Of a DNA stretch of 64,000 bases, positions 18,258-27,380 are shown one piece after another. Below the pieces are notes generated by a model. That model was not told the DNA's origin. It was given only the letters and a program-made list of their open reading frames with translations, and ran no database searches. Where the stretch lies: NCBI RefSeq assembly GCF_000245015.1, contig NZ_JH600070.1, forward strand, positions 372,001 through 436,000, written 5' to 3'. A program made the position numbers and the translations under genes. The DNA is from Beggiatoa alba B18LD (lineage in GTDB: Bacteria; Pseudomonadota; Gammaproteobacteria; Beggiatoales; Beggiatoaceae). Numbering within the stretch: position 1 is the first letter of the stretch; each line of letters begins with the position of its first letter.

Positions 18258-18435
18258 GAATATTTCCTGTCATAAAAACATTGCTATCAGACTTTATTGT
18301 ATTTTCTTTTCTAATCTTCTGAAACTTATAATAAACACGCCTATAGCGATAACTAAATGTTACGTTTTTGGATAACATTTTGTTTAATTTAGTTTTTTCA
18401 ATCAACTAGCTGTTGATGAATATTAGGCGCATGAC

Positions 18436-19200
18436 TTAAACCGTATTGAGGTTAGAAAGTGGTTTATCCAACTGTGCATAATAGGCATTTTGGTAATTAA
18501 TCCCTTGATATAGCACCCATTGACAGTGGGCAAAGTAACGCGGGAAATCGTAACCACTGGCGCGAAATAAATCGGCGTAGTTAAACCAAATAATTAACAA
18601 TGTGGGATAAAAAAGACATTTTTGCAATAAATTGCCTGTTATCCGCCCAATAATCCCTTTTTCCCAGTCCATCATTGCCAATTGTTCCGCGTGAAACCGC
18701 AAATGCATTCGTTCATCTTGCAAAATGTGATGACAAAGATGTTTTAACAATGCGGATTGTGTCGCGCGTGCCAGCGCAGTGTAGTAAACATCGGCAATCA
18801 TTTCAGCAACCTGTAGAACACGAATAGAGAAACGGAGGTTAAATTGTCGCCGTAATGCACGGAAACAGTGATCTAAGTGATTATGTTTAGTCGTTGGAAT
18901 TTCCCATTTTTTCATGTAAGTAGCGAGCAGTAAGGCATGGCGTTGTTCTTCACGGATAAAGAGTTTTATCGCGTCGACGTAATGCGCATCTGCTTGCGTG
19001 TGGGCATATTGTTGGGCAAAGCTTAATAAGTGTTTACCTTCAGAATTTTCACCGCGTTGAAAGGCTTGGAGCGATTGGCGGATAAGGGTTTGTTGGGCTG
19101 GGGATAAGTCATCAGGCAATTGCCAGTCAACACTTTTAAGGGTTTTTTGATTACTCAGAAAGTACTTAAGCCATGTTTGTGATTGTTGTTGATTGTGCAT
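18436..19200 (-). CDS. Ferritin-like di-iron protein of unknown function
   Basis: This 254-residue protein shows the paired metal-ligand pattern of a four-helix di-iron fold: EEQRHA in one helix (about residue 94) and DERMHLRFH in a later helix, with further acidic residues in VAEMIADVYY. The C-terminal third has a hydrophobic stretch, FYPTLLIIWF. It follows the DUF2236 gene with a 24-bp gap and is probably co-transcribed. A role as an oxygenase, desaturase or hydroxylase acting with its neighbour is inferred from context only. No exact family is recognised. Confidence 0.7.
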   Translation of the reverse strand: MHNQQQSQTWLKYFLSNQKTLKSVDWQLPDDLSPAQQTLIRQSLQAFQRGENSEGKHLLSFAQQYAHTQADAHYVDAIKLFIREEQRHALLLATYMKKWEIPTTKHNHLDHCFRALRRQFNLRFSIRVLQVAEMIADVYYTALARATQSALLKHLCHHILQDERMHLRFHAEQLAMMDWEKGIIGRITGNLLQKCLFYPTLLIIWFNYADLFRASGYDFPRYFAHCQWVLYQGINYQNAYYAQLDKPLSNLNTV

Positions 19201-19224
19201 GTTGAAAACTCACAGGCTATAAAA

Positions 19225-19998
19225 TTAGGGGGTATGAGTGTGATGTTGAAAACGGGTTAAGGTGTGAACAACATCAGGTTTTAGCAATAAACGCAGGATT
19301 AAACGCAGTAGCCACGTATTGCGACAGTAAGGATATAGTTTATAGGCAAGATAAAATAAGGGATTACGTTTTAAACCTAACAGGTTAGCAATTTGTGGAT
19401 GTGCAAAATAGGCTTGAAACTGGCACAGTATCCAATATCGCCAACTGCCTAAATCATCACGATAAACTTGATAAAAACGGGCGGTGTAAGCATTATTCAT
19501 TAATTGATTAGTGCGATGTTTAGCGCGATAAGTACAAAATTGGACATAATCGGCAGGAAAATCTTGAATATGTAAGCCTTGTGCAATGGCATACATATCT
19601 TGATAGTAGCTATTAATTGCTTTATCAGTTAATGGTTTAGCGTTTAAATATTGATAACCTTGAATACCGTATTCAACTAACATGCTTAAGACTTCAATAA
19701 ATGCTTTATTAGAAATACTGGTTTCTTGTGCCGCTTCCAATCGCTGATGAATTGCCCGAATCGCGCTTAAAATTTGTGGGGTTTGCTGTTTTGGGGAAAA
19801 GAATAGGGTTTGATTGTACAAAAATGTGTTAATAAACCGTTGTTGTGGGTTTTCGGTAAAGCGCAAGTTGGCAAACATCCAATGATTTTCGCGGGTCAGA
19901 GGGAATTCTGCCGCTGTTCCCACATAAATCAGTAAGATATTTTCTACGTCGCCCCAAATTTTGCGCGTGATGTCACTGCCAAAATAGTCGTTTTGCAT
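19225..19998 (-). CDS. DUF2236 (MpaB/latex-clearing-type oxygenase) family protein
   Basis: This 257-residue protein resembles the DUF2236 family in ANLRFTENPQQRFINTFLYN, in the AIRAIHQRLEAA segment and in YYQDMYAIAQGL. Some family members are b-type haem oxygenases (rubber oxygenase Lcp); others act with the fungal MpaB. The substrate is unknown. A 19-bp palindrome (20006-20024) lies 7 bp upstream of the ATG and is shared with the sugar transferase and membrane protein genes, so it is likely under the same regulator. The ferritin-like gene follows at once. Confidence 0.7.
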   Translation of the reverse strand: MQNDYFGSDITRKIWGDVENILLIYVGTAAEFPLTRENHWMFANLRFTENPQQRFINTFLYNQTLFFSPKQQTPQILSAIRAIHQRLEAAQETSISNKAFIEVLSMLVEYGIQGYQYLNAKPLTDKAINSYYQDMYAIAQGLHIQDFPADYVQFCTYRAKHRTNQLMNNAYTARFYQVYRDDLGSWRYWILCQFQAYFAHPQIANLLGLKRNPLFYLAYKLYPYCRNTWLLRLILRLLLKPDVVHTLTRFQHHTHTP

Positions 19999-20005
19999 AG
20001 TAGAA

Positions 20006-20024
20006 TACTTTAAATTACAAAGTT
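20006..20024 (-). promoter_or_regulatory. 19-bp palindrome, site 3 (upstream of the DUF2236 gene)
   Basis: Read leftward: AACTTTGTAATTTAAAGTA. It matches sites 1 and 2 in length and in the CTTT...AAAG arms and sits 7 bp from the start codon, where a bound protein would block expression. Confidence 0.6.
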
Positions 20025-20044
20025 AAAAAGCAAAAAAATAGGAT

Positions 20045-20638
20045 TTATGAGGCAGTTGATGCCGTTGATATGCTTAATGTCGTACTGAATTTTTTCGGAC
20101 GTAACCACGCACGAACACGCTGTTTTCCTAATACATTTATGAGAAATGAAATAACGATGACATAGCTATCAAGGCTTAATGAAGATTGTTCAATATAGCG
20201 TTTGTCTAAATAGGCAGAAACACGTGCACTGTGTCCGCTGTATAATTGCGCTAGCCCTGTAATGCCTGATGGTAATGACCAACGCGCATCAAATGCGGGT
20301 TTATCCCAGCCTAAACGCACAATATCTGCTTGGGTTAATGGTCGCGGTGCAACAATCGTCATTTCACCCCGTAATATATTGATAAATTGTGGTAATTCAT
20401 CCAGCCCTGTTGCTCGCAACCATCGCCCAACACGGGTCACGCCTTGCGCATTCATACTGCGAAATTTGAAAATCATGAAAGGTCGGCGATATTGTCCAAT
20501 ACGTTGTTGTTTAAATAAAATCGTGCCACGGTCATCTAAATAAATACTGATAACAATAATGAGCATTACGGGGGCAAAGAGTAGGCAACCGACGGTTGCT
20601 AAACCAATATCAAGCGGACGTTTTAAACGGTAAGACAT
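20045..20638 (-). CDS. Bacterial sugar transferase (polyprenyl-phosphate glycosyl-1-phosphate transferase)
   Basis: This 197-residue protein matches the catalytic domain of the WbaP/PglC-type family, which loads a sugar phosphate on undecaprenyl phosphate to start polysaccharide synthesis. It has one N-terminal membrane anchor (IGLATVGCLLFAPVMLIIVI), then FKFRSMN, the DELPQFINILRGEMTIVAPRP block and GITGLAQL. The ATG at 20638 has an AAAGGA site and gives the usual KRPLDI start; an ATG 48 bp upstream adds a non-conserved tail. Its ribosome site overlaps palindrome site 2. No other polysaccharide genes are nearby. Confidence 0.9.
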   Translation of the reverse strand: MSYRLKRPLDIGLATVGCLLFAPVMLIIVISIYLDDRGTILFKQQRIGQYRRPFMIFKFRSMNAQGVTRVGRWLRATGLDELPQFINILRGEMTIVAPRPLTQADIVRLGWDKPAFDARWSLPSGITGLAQLYSGHSARVSAYLDKRYIEQSSLSLDSYVIVISFLINVLGKQRVRAWLRPKKFSTTLSISTASTAS

Positions 20639-20644
20639 GTTTTT

Positions 20645-20663
20645 TCCTTTGTAATGCAAAGTA
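20645..20663 (-). promoter_or_regulatory. 19-bp palindrome, site 2 (upstream of the sugar transferase gene)
   Basis: Read leftward: TACTTTGCATTACAAAGGA. It lies 6 bp upstream of the start codon and overlaps the ribosome site, just after a terminator, so the promoter of this gene must lie within or next to it. Confidence 0.65.
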
Positions 20664-20672
20664 TGAAGGGAG

Positions 20673-20705
20673 AAAAAATCCCGCAATGAACACGGGATTT
20701 TTATT
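20673..20705 (-). terminator. Rho-independent terminator after the wHTH regulator gene
   Basis: The arms AAAAATCCCG and CGGGATTTTT flank a 9-base loop, with a T run on the leftward strand. It ends the regulator transcript and separates it from the sugar transferase gene. Confidence 0.8.
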
Positions 20706-20716
20706 TAATTCAACTA

Positions 20717-21082
20717 TTAAGCAGTGATAATTTTGCCATTAACGGCTTTAGTCTGTTGCGTAGCAAGTTCTGCATCTTTAATGACTTTTTCTAAGGCTTG
20801 CAAGTAAGCTAGAAATCGCTCTCGTCCTGTTGGGGTTAAACTGCACGCGGTTTGCGGGCGGTTATTTTGAAAACTTTTATTAATATCGACTAAGCCTTCT
20901 TCTTCTAAAACTTTTAAATGGCGACTTAAATTGCCATCTGTTAGCGCACATAATGCTTTTAAATCATTAAATAAAATTCCTTCAGGATGGGTGAGTAAGG
21001 AGGTTAAAATACCTAAACGAGCTTTTTCATGAATAACTCGTTCTAACCCATCATATGCATAACGACCTGATTCTTGAGACAT
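20717..21082 (-). CDS. Winged-helix transcriptional regulator
   Basis: This 121-residue protein has a single winged helix-turn-helix: ILTSLLTHPEGILFNDLKAL, then the recognition part LTDGNLSRHLKVLEEEGLV and the wing with PQTACSLTPTGRERF. This is the small MarR/ArsR-like type often paired with a membrane protein gene. It follows that membrane protein gene with a 16-bp gap. The three nearby 19-bp palindromes are its likely targets, including the one in front of its own operon, which suggests autoregulation. The signal it senses is unknown. Confidence 0.85.
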   Translation of the reverse strand: MSQESGRYAYDGLERVIHEKARLGILTSLLTHPEGILFNDLKALCALTDGNLSRHLKVLEEEGLVDINKSFQNNRPQTACSLTPTGRERFLAYLQALEKVIKDAELATQQTKAVNGKIITA

Positions 21083-21098
21083 AACAAACCGACCTGTA

Positions 21099-21701
21099 TT
21101 AACGAACCCGTTCTAAATCCCAGTAAAGAATTCCTGCAATAATCAGTTGTCCGATACCGAAGGCAAACCCCATATTTATTGGATGTAAACTCGTACCCGC
21201 TAAGGCTTGGAGAAAAAGTACGGTAGCTGCTAATAAATAAAAAGTGCCTGCCCACAACATTTTAAAAGGTAAGTAGGGGCGACAGGCAAAGATGCCAAGC
21301 CCAAAAATTAAGCACCATAACGCAGGTAAGTGAATAATAAAGCTTTCGCCCACTTGTCCCGCGACTAAGGCAACTAAACCGCCTGCAAACAGACTCGGCG
21401 CGAATTGCAAAAACATGGCGTGGTCTTTTTCACGGGCTAAAGCGGTTTGATGATATAGATAGCGATGCGTTAAAAAAATCAGCGTTATCGCAATATTCAA
21501 TGTCGCAATGCCTACCCATAACATCAGAAAATAATATGGATTTTCATCTAACCAGATTGCTTGAATCAGCATTGCGATAAAGCCACTGAGTGCTGTAAAG
21601 GCAATCGGTAACGCACGTAAACCGCGATAAGGTTCTGTACGGGATAGGTGCGCGTGAATCGTCGCTAATTGGTCTAAGGCTTTCTCAATTTCCATAGTCA
21701 T
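21099..21701 (-). CDS. Membrane protein paired with the wHTH regulator
   Basis: This 200-residue protein begins with a short cytoplasmic helix (EIEKALDQLATIHAHLSRTEPYR) and then has about six hydrophobic segments. I recognise the arrangement, a small multi-pass protein encoded directly before a winged-helix regulator, but not a function. The ATG at 21701 is chosen so that the upstream palindrome (21716-21734) stays outside the coding region; an ATG at 21779 would put the palindrome inside the gene. A TTTACA - 17 bp - TATTGT promoter lies just upstream, so the message may have almost no leader. Confidence 0.7.
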   Translation of the reverse strand: MTMEIEKALDQLATIHAHLSRTEPYRGLRALPIAFTALSGFIAMLIQAIWLDENPYYFLMLWVGIATLNIAITLIFLTHRYLYHQTALAREKDHAMFLQFAPSLFAGGLVALVAGQVGESFIIHLPALWCLIFGLGIFACRPYLPFKMLWAGTFYLLAATVLFLQALAGTSLHPINMGFAFGIGQLIIAGILYWDLERVR

Positions 21702-21715
21702 AACAATAGCCCAAG

Positions 21716-21734
21716 TACTTTGCAATGTAAAGTA
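21716..21734 (-). promoter_or_regulatory. 19-bp palindrome, site 1, with overlapping promoter
   Basis: Read leftward: TACTTTACATTGCAAAGTA, with 9-bp arms and one mismatch. Its TTTACA could serve as the -35 element, followed 17 bp later by TATTGT. Binding here would shut the operon that encodes the regulator. Confidence 0.65.
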
Positions 21735-21821
21735 GTTAGTGTTAGCAAAAGTCAATAAGACTTCTTTGAGATTTATCAAGCTATTAGGCTTTTTTTGTCG
21801 TACTCAAGTTAAAAGTTGTTT

Positions 21822-22274
21822 TCACGAGTTGCAATTTATTCCATGTTTCTGCGAAAACTCCAACCAACGCTTTTGCCAGATTTGTTCTTTAGGCATTTCA
21901 AATGTTGAAGCATCTCGATAACCCAACGCCGTTAAGGTCTCTTTATCGGGGTTAGAATAGGGCTTTCTCTTGCCTTTCTTTACTTTAAGTGCATCATTCC
22001 AACCACGCATATAAGCCCCTTTTAGATGCACCGTATCAATTTTAGATTTAACACCGAACTGATTAAGCTCTTCAAGTAGTTGAGAAATAGGCAAAGCAAG
22101 ATTGTTACTATCGAGTTTAATGACTTTTCCAGATAAAAAGGCATCAACACTATGTTTGGCTTCTGATAAAGAATAGCCTGCATAATGTTGTAGCAATTTT
22201 GTCAGTTTGATTTTATTCAAACCTACTTCCCAGTTGGTCAATTCAATAATGAGTTTACTCATGGGGTGTTTCAT
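21822..22274 (-). CDS. Hypothetical protein with an L7/L12-like N-terminal half
   Basis: This 150-residue protein is not assigned to a family. Its first half (VGLNKIKLTKLLQHYAGYSL, then SEAKHSVDAFLSGKVIKLDS) resembles in pattern the C-terminal domain of ribosomal protein L7/L12, a fold also used in small non-ribosomal proteins. The second half is basic (KVKKGKRKPYSNPDK) and ends in aromatic-rich helices. It follows a 98-residue unknown gene with a 23-bp gap and is probably in the same transcript. No function is claimed. Confidence 0.55.
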   Translation of the reverse strand: MKHPMSKLIIELTNWEVGLNKIKLTKLLQHYAGYSLSEAKHSVDAFLSGKVIKLDSNNLALPISQLLEELNQFGVKSKIDTVHLKGAYMRGWNDALKVKKGKRKPYSNPDKETLTALGYRDASTFEMPKEQIWQKRWLEFSQKHGINCNS

Positions 22275-22297
22275 TCAACTTTGAATATTAAAGGTTT

Positions 22298-22594
22298 TTA
22301 CTTTATTAGCTTTTTAGGATTCTTTGCAACTATGCCAACACTTGCGCCTGTTGTTCTGCGTCCACCGAATATTACAACTTCTTTTACATCAAATTGTTTA
22401 CCTAATTCAATAACTGCATTTTTTAGTTCAGTGCGACTACTCATGCCTTTACCTAAACCATCTATATGTAATTCATACAAGATTAAGCAATATTCTGTTT
22501 TGATTAAATCTGTGATGATTTCTATACTGCCGTTTTTTAATTCAATTAAAAAATGATAGGTTTCTTTATCTTGCAAGAGGGTTTGTATTTTCAT
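22298..22594 (-). CDS. Hypothetical small protein
   Basis: This 98-residue protein has an alpha/beta look: FLIELKNGSIEIITDL, then KNAVIELGKQFDVKEVVIFG and a basic end, GGRRTTGASVG. No family is recognised. It is the first of two small leftward genes next to thiamine pyrophosphokinase, and the pair may form a toxin-immunity or other accessory module, but nothing in the sequence proves this. Confidence 0.5.
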   Translation of the reverse strand: MKIQTLLQDKETYHFLIELKNGSIEIITDLIKTEYCLILYELHIDGLGKGMSSRTELKNAVIELGKQFDVKEVVIFGGRRTTGASVGIVAKNPKKLIK

Positions 22595-22646
22595 ATTGAT
22601 TTGCAGGTCAAAGTTTATAACCTTGACCCGAATATTTTAGCCTCAT

Positions 22647-24589
<1,943 letters not shown>

Positions 24590-24816
24590 TTATGTGATTA
24601 TTGTCAGGAAAAATTGAACGGTGATAATTGAAGCATTAAGCCACTAAAAAAGGCAAGCACACAAATTTACGGGTTTATCCCCCCTTTTACCAAGGAAACT
24701 AAGTGTCAATGAATCCCTTTAAACACCTTTTTCACTATATTATCTTTTGCCTAATTTTCCTGCCGCTCTCTAGCGTTGCGACAGAAAATAAAGCGACAAA
24801 ACAACCCCGTTTTATA

Positions 24817-25739
24817 GAACCGATTTGAAATGTTTAAAAAGAAGCGATTCGTTTAATCATGAGTCTGATAAAACACAGTTTCAGTTTAGCATTAGCATTC
24901 TCAAGAGTCCGTTCAAAGTTCTTAACTAAGGACTTACATCGCTCAACCCAAGCATTAGAACGTTCTACTACCCATCTTGCTTTAACAGGTACAAAGCCTG
25001 TCTTACCTTGTGCTAACTTTTCTTGCTTATTGGGCTTGGGAGATAACTCAAACTGGATTTTACTCAGAATATCAGGATAAATTTTTTCTAACGCTTCCTG
25101 AATACGCACAGGATGATAGCCATTATCCAAGAGAATTGTCGTTTTAGGCATCTCTAAAGGTTTGTTCCTGAAGTAATCGATATTCTCCTTGAACAGCTCA
25201 ATCAATCCTAGGTCATCATTGATATTGGCTTTTGTACAGCGTGTAAACAAGGGCAAGCCTAAACTATCAACGGCTAAGTGTCTTTTAATTCCATTGGTAG
25301 CTTTGTAAAAGCAGAAGCCTTTACTTTGACGACTCGCCAGACAAGTATTTTTCACCGCTTGGGAATCTACTATGATTAGGCTTGTATATTGAGCGTTTTT
25401 TTTGATTGCGTGCGGGCATTTTCATGTAAGCCTATCATCAGTTTATCGATAACTCCCGAAGCCCGCCATTGTTTATAATGCCAATAAACCGTTGAATAGG
25501 GAGGGAAGTCTTTAGGAAGGTCGCCCCAATGGCAGCCATTTTTGAGCTGATAAAGCATTGCATCAAATAGCAGGCGATAGCCCCATTTATGCGGACAGGT
25601 AAGCTTTTTTTTGGGCAATAACGCATTTAAGAGGGGTTCAACCACTGCCCATTCTGCATCTGTTAGGCTACTTGTGTAAGGACTCTTTTTGTTTTGTTTT
25701 TTCATCTTTTACATTTTATCTTAGACTTCAAATAGGTTC
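24817..25739. mobile_element. IS5-family (IS427-group-like) insertion sequence
   Basis: This 923-bp element has ends that read GAACCGATTTGAAATG (left) and, inverted, GAACCTATTTGAAGTC (right). TATA flanks it on both sides (24813-24816 and 25740-25743) as a target duplication. It encodes one DDE transposase in two overlapping frames on the minus strand. The bases after the right TATA are GAACCC, so the target already resembled the element end. Only one copy lies in the window. Confidence 0.9.
24834..25705 (-). CDS. IS5-family transposase, two frames joined by a likely -1 frameshift
   Basis: The first frame (25705-25376, 109 residues) holds the N-terminal DUF4096-type region: SSLTDAEWAVVEPLLNALLP and YQLKNGCHWGDLPKDFPPYS. 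The second frame (ending at 24834) holds the catalytic part: IIVDSQAVKNT (first Asp), TILLDNGYHP (second Asp) and RWVVERSNAWVERCKSL (Glu). The frames overlap at a run of eight A residues near 25394-25402. A -1 slip there reads QSKKNAQYTSLIIVDSQAVK and joins them without a stop. This is the usual expression strategy of the IS427 group, so the transposase may be active. Confidence 0.88.
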
Positions 25740-26457
25740 TATAGAACCCACCATGATCAAAATTACTGCGGGTAAATTCCTTGCGGGCTATAACGGCGGA
25801 GACCCTGACGAAAAACCCATACATGCGGTTAATCTCACCCGCGATTTTTATATTGGACAGTACGAAGTAACCTTTGCAGAATACGACTTATTTTGTGATG
25901 CGACAGGACGGGAAAAGCCTCACGATGAAGGTTGGGGACGCGATAAACGCCCAGTGATTAATGTGAGTTGGCAAGATGCAACTGATTATGCGGCGTGGTT
26001 AAGTGAATTGACCAATAAACGCTACCGCTTACCAACCGAAGCTGAATGGGAATATGCCGCGCGAGGCGGGACAAAAACGACTTATTGGTGGGGCGATGAC
26101 ATTAAGCTGAATATGGAAAACTGCTTAGATTGTGGCGATACATATGCAAATCAAACCGCTCCTGTTGGTTCATTTACCGCTAATCCTTACGGTTTATATG
26201 ATATGACTGGCAATGTATGGGAATGGATACGCGACTGGTACTCATCTTATAGTCGTGACCCCAAAACAGACCCTTACGGCTCTATGATAGGCTCTTATCG
26301 CGTCATTCGTGGCAACAGTTGGGAAGACAACTCACGCCGTTCTCGCCCTACATTTCGCGGATATCATGAACCTGAAAAGAAAACATCTTACTTAGGATTT
26401 AGGCTCGTACAAGAGCTTGATAATCAATAAAATTATGTTGTCAGCATTATAAAAAGG

Positions 26458-26496
26458 ATAAGGGCGAACAAAATTAGTTTTTGTCCCCCCCTTATT
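26458..26496 (+). terminator. Imperfect hairpin after the SUMF1-like gene
   Basis: ATAAGGGCGAACAAAA and the near-complementary TTTTTGTCCCCCCCTTAT form a stem with a TTAG loop, placed between the SUMF1-like gene and the convergent phosphoesterase gene. There is no strong T run beyond the stem, so termination is likely but not certain. Confidence 0.4.
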
Positions 26497-26528
26497 CATG
26501 TGAGATGCGTTAAGAAACAGCTCAATCT

Positions 26529-27161
26529 CTAAAAGAGGTCTTCACATAAACCATAAGGCAATAATGTTCCTTCTAACTTAATAAATTCAAGACTATGGGT
26601 TTTACTGTCATAAATACCATAGCGAATAAACAGCCCGCCACGTCGTGGATAACCGATTGCGCCAAAACAAATAACATATCGATTATCTAAAGCTAAATCA
26701 TACCTTCCATGATCCACGACATATGTTTGAGACTCTCCGAAAAACTCACATTGTGAACCGTATAAACAAGGGAAATGAAGATGACCAACAAAACAAAGAC
26801 GGTATGTTGTTTCATCAAAGATATTCCATGCCTCTATATAATCTATAATATTTTCTTTCTTCTTCCGTGGGCTAATGTGCGTAAAAATAATATCTTCTTC
26901 TATAAAACAGGTCGGGAGCTGGTCTAACCATCTTTGATTAACGGGTTTTAATTGGCAAGGGTTAATCGCATCATGATTACCCTGCACGGTTTGTATTTGA
27001 TTATTTTTAATAAACTCAACAACTTCATCGTTATATTTTCCGCCCTCGACTAAATCACCAAGGCAAATAACTCTATCAACAGACCTCGTTGCTATATCTA
27101 TAAAAACCGTCTTTAATGCCTCAAGATTACCGTGAATATCTGACACAATTGCTGTTCTCAT
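26529..27161 (-). CDS. Calcineurin-like metallophosphoesterase
   Basis: This 210-residue enzyme shows the complete metal-binding set: SDIHGN, CLGDLVEGG, VQGNHD, a THIS segment and GHLHFP. It belongs to the small YfcE/ApaH-like group and would hydrolyse a phosphodiester or phosphomonoester; the substrate is unknown. The ATG at 27161 is chosen because a GGAGAG ribosome site precedes it; a TTG at 27176 also lies in frame. It is divergent from the radical SAM operon across a 219-bp region, and a functional link with that operon is possible but unproven. Confidence 0.88.
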   Translation of the reverse strand: MRTAIVSDIHGNLEALKTVFIDIATRSVDRVICLGDLVEGGKYNDEVVEFIKNNQIQTVQGNHDAINPCQLKPVNQRWLDQLPTCFIEEDIIFTHISPRKKKENIIDYIEAWNIFDETTYRLCFVGHLHFPCLYGSQCEFFGESQTYVVDHGRYDLALDNRYVICFGAIGYPRRGGLFIRYGIYDSKTHSLEFIKLEGTLLPYGLCEDLF

Positions 27162-27380
27162 AGGCGTTCTCTCCAATAATCTAAAAAAACCAGTTATGTA
27201 TTCCCAACAAAGTCGGATAATTTATTTTCTTCCTACTTATTGCTAATCAGGATTCACCCAGAACTGGGGTTAATTTATTTTGCACAACCTAAAATTCATG
27301 ATATTGCAATAATAAATGGTTACTATTTATACCGATTTATGTTAGCACTTAGAATATAAACCTGATTCGGTATAGAAAAA

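Larger units (their letters stand above)
24709..26430 (+). pseudogene. SUMF1/formylglycine-generating-enzyme-like gene split by an IS5-family element
   Basis: The first part (24709-24816) has a ribosome site (AAGGAAA), a signal peptide (FHYIIFCLIFLPLSSVATEN) and 36 codons ending RFI. After the insertion sequence the frame resumes at 25744 with EPTMIKITAGKFLAGYNGGD. Removing the insertion and one TATA copy restores one open frame of about 265 codons. The domain has the usual marks: RLPTEAEWEYAARGG, YDMTGNVWEW and a final LGFRL. The C-terminal core reads RRSRPTFRG with no cysteine, so it is a SUMF1-fold protein rather than a true sulfatase activator. The right part alone may still be translated from the ATG at 25753, but without export signal. 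Confidence 0.85.
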
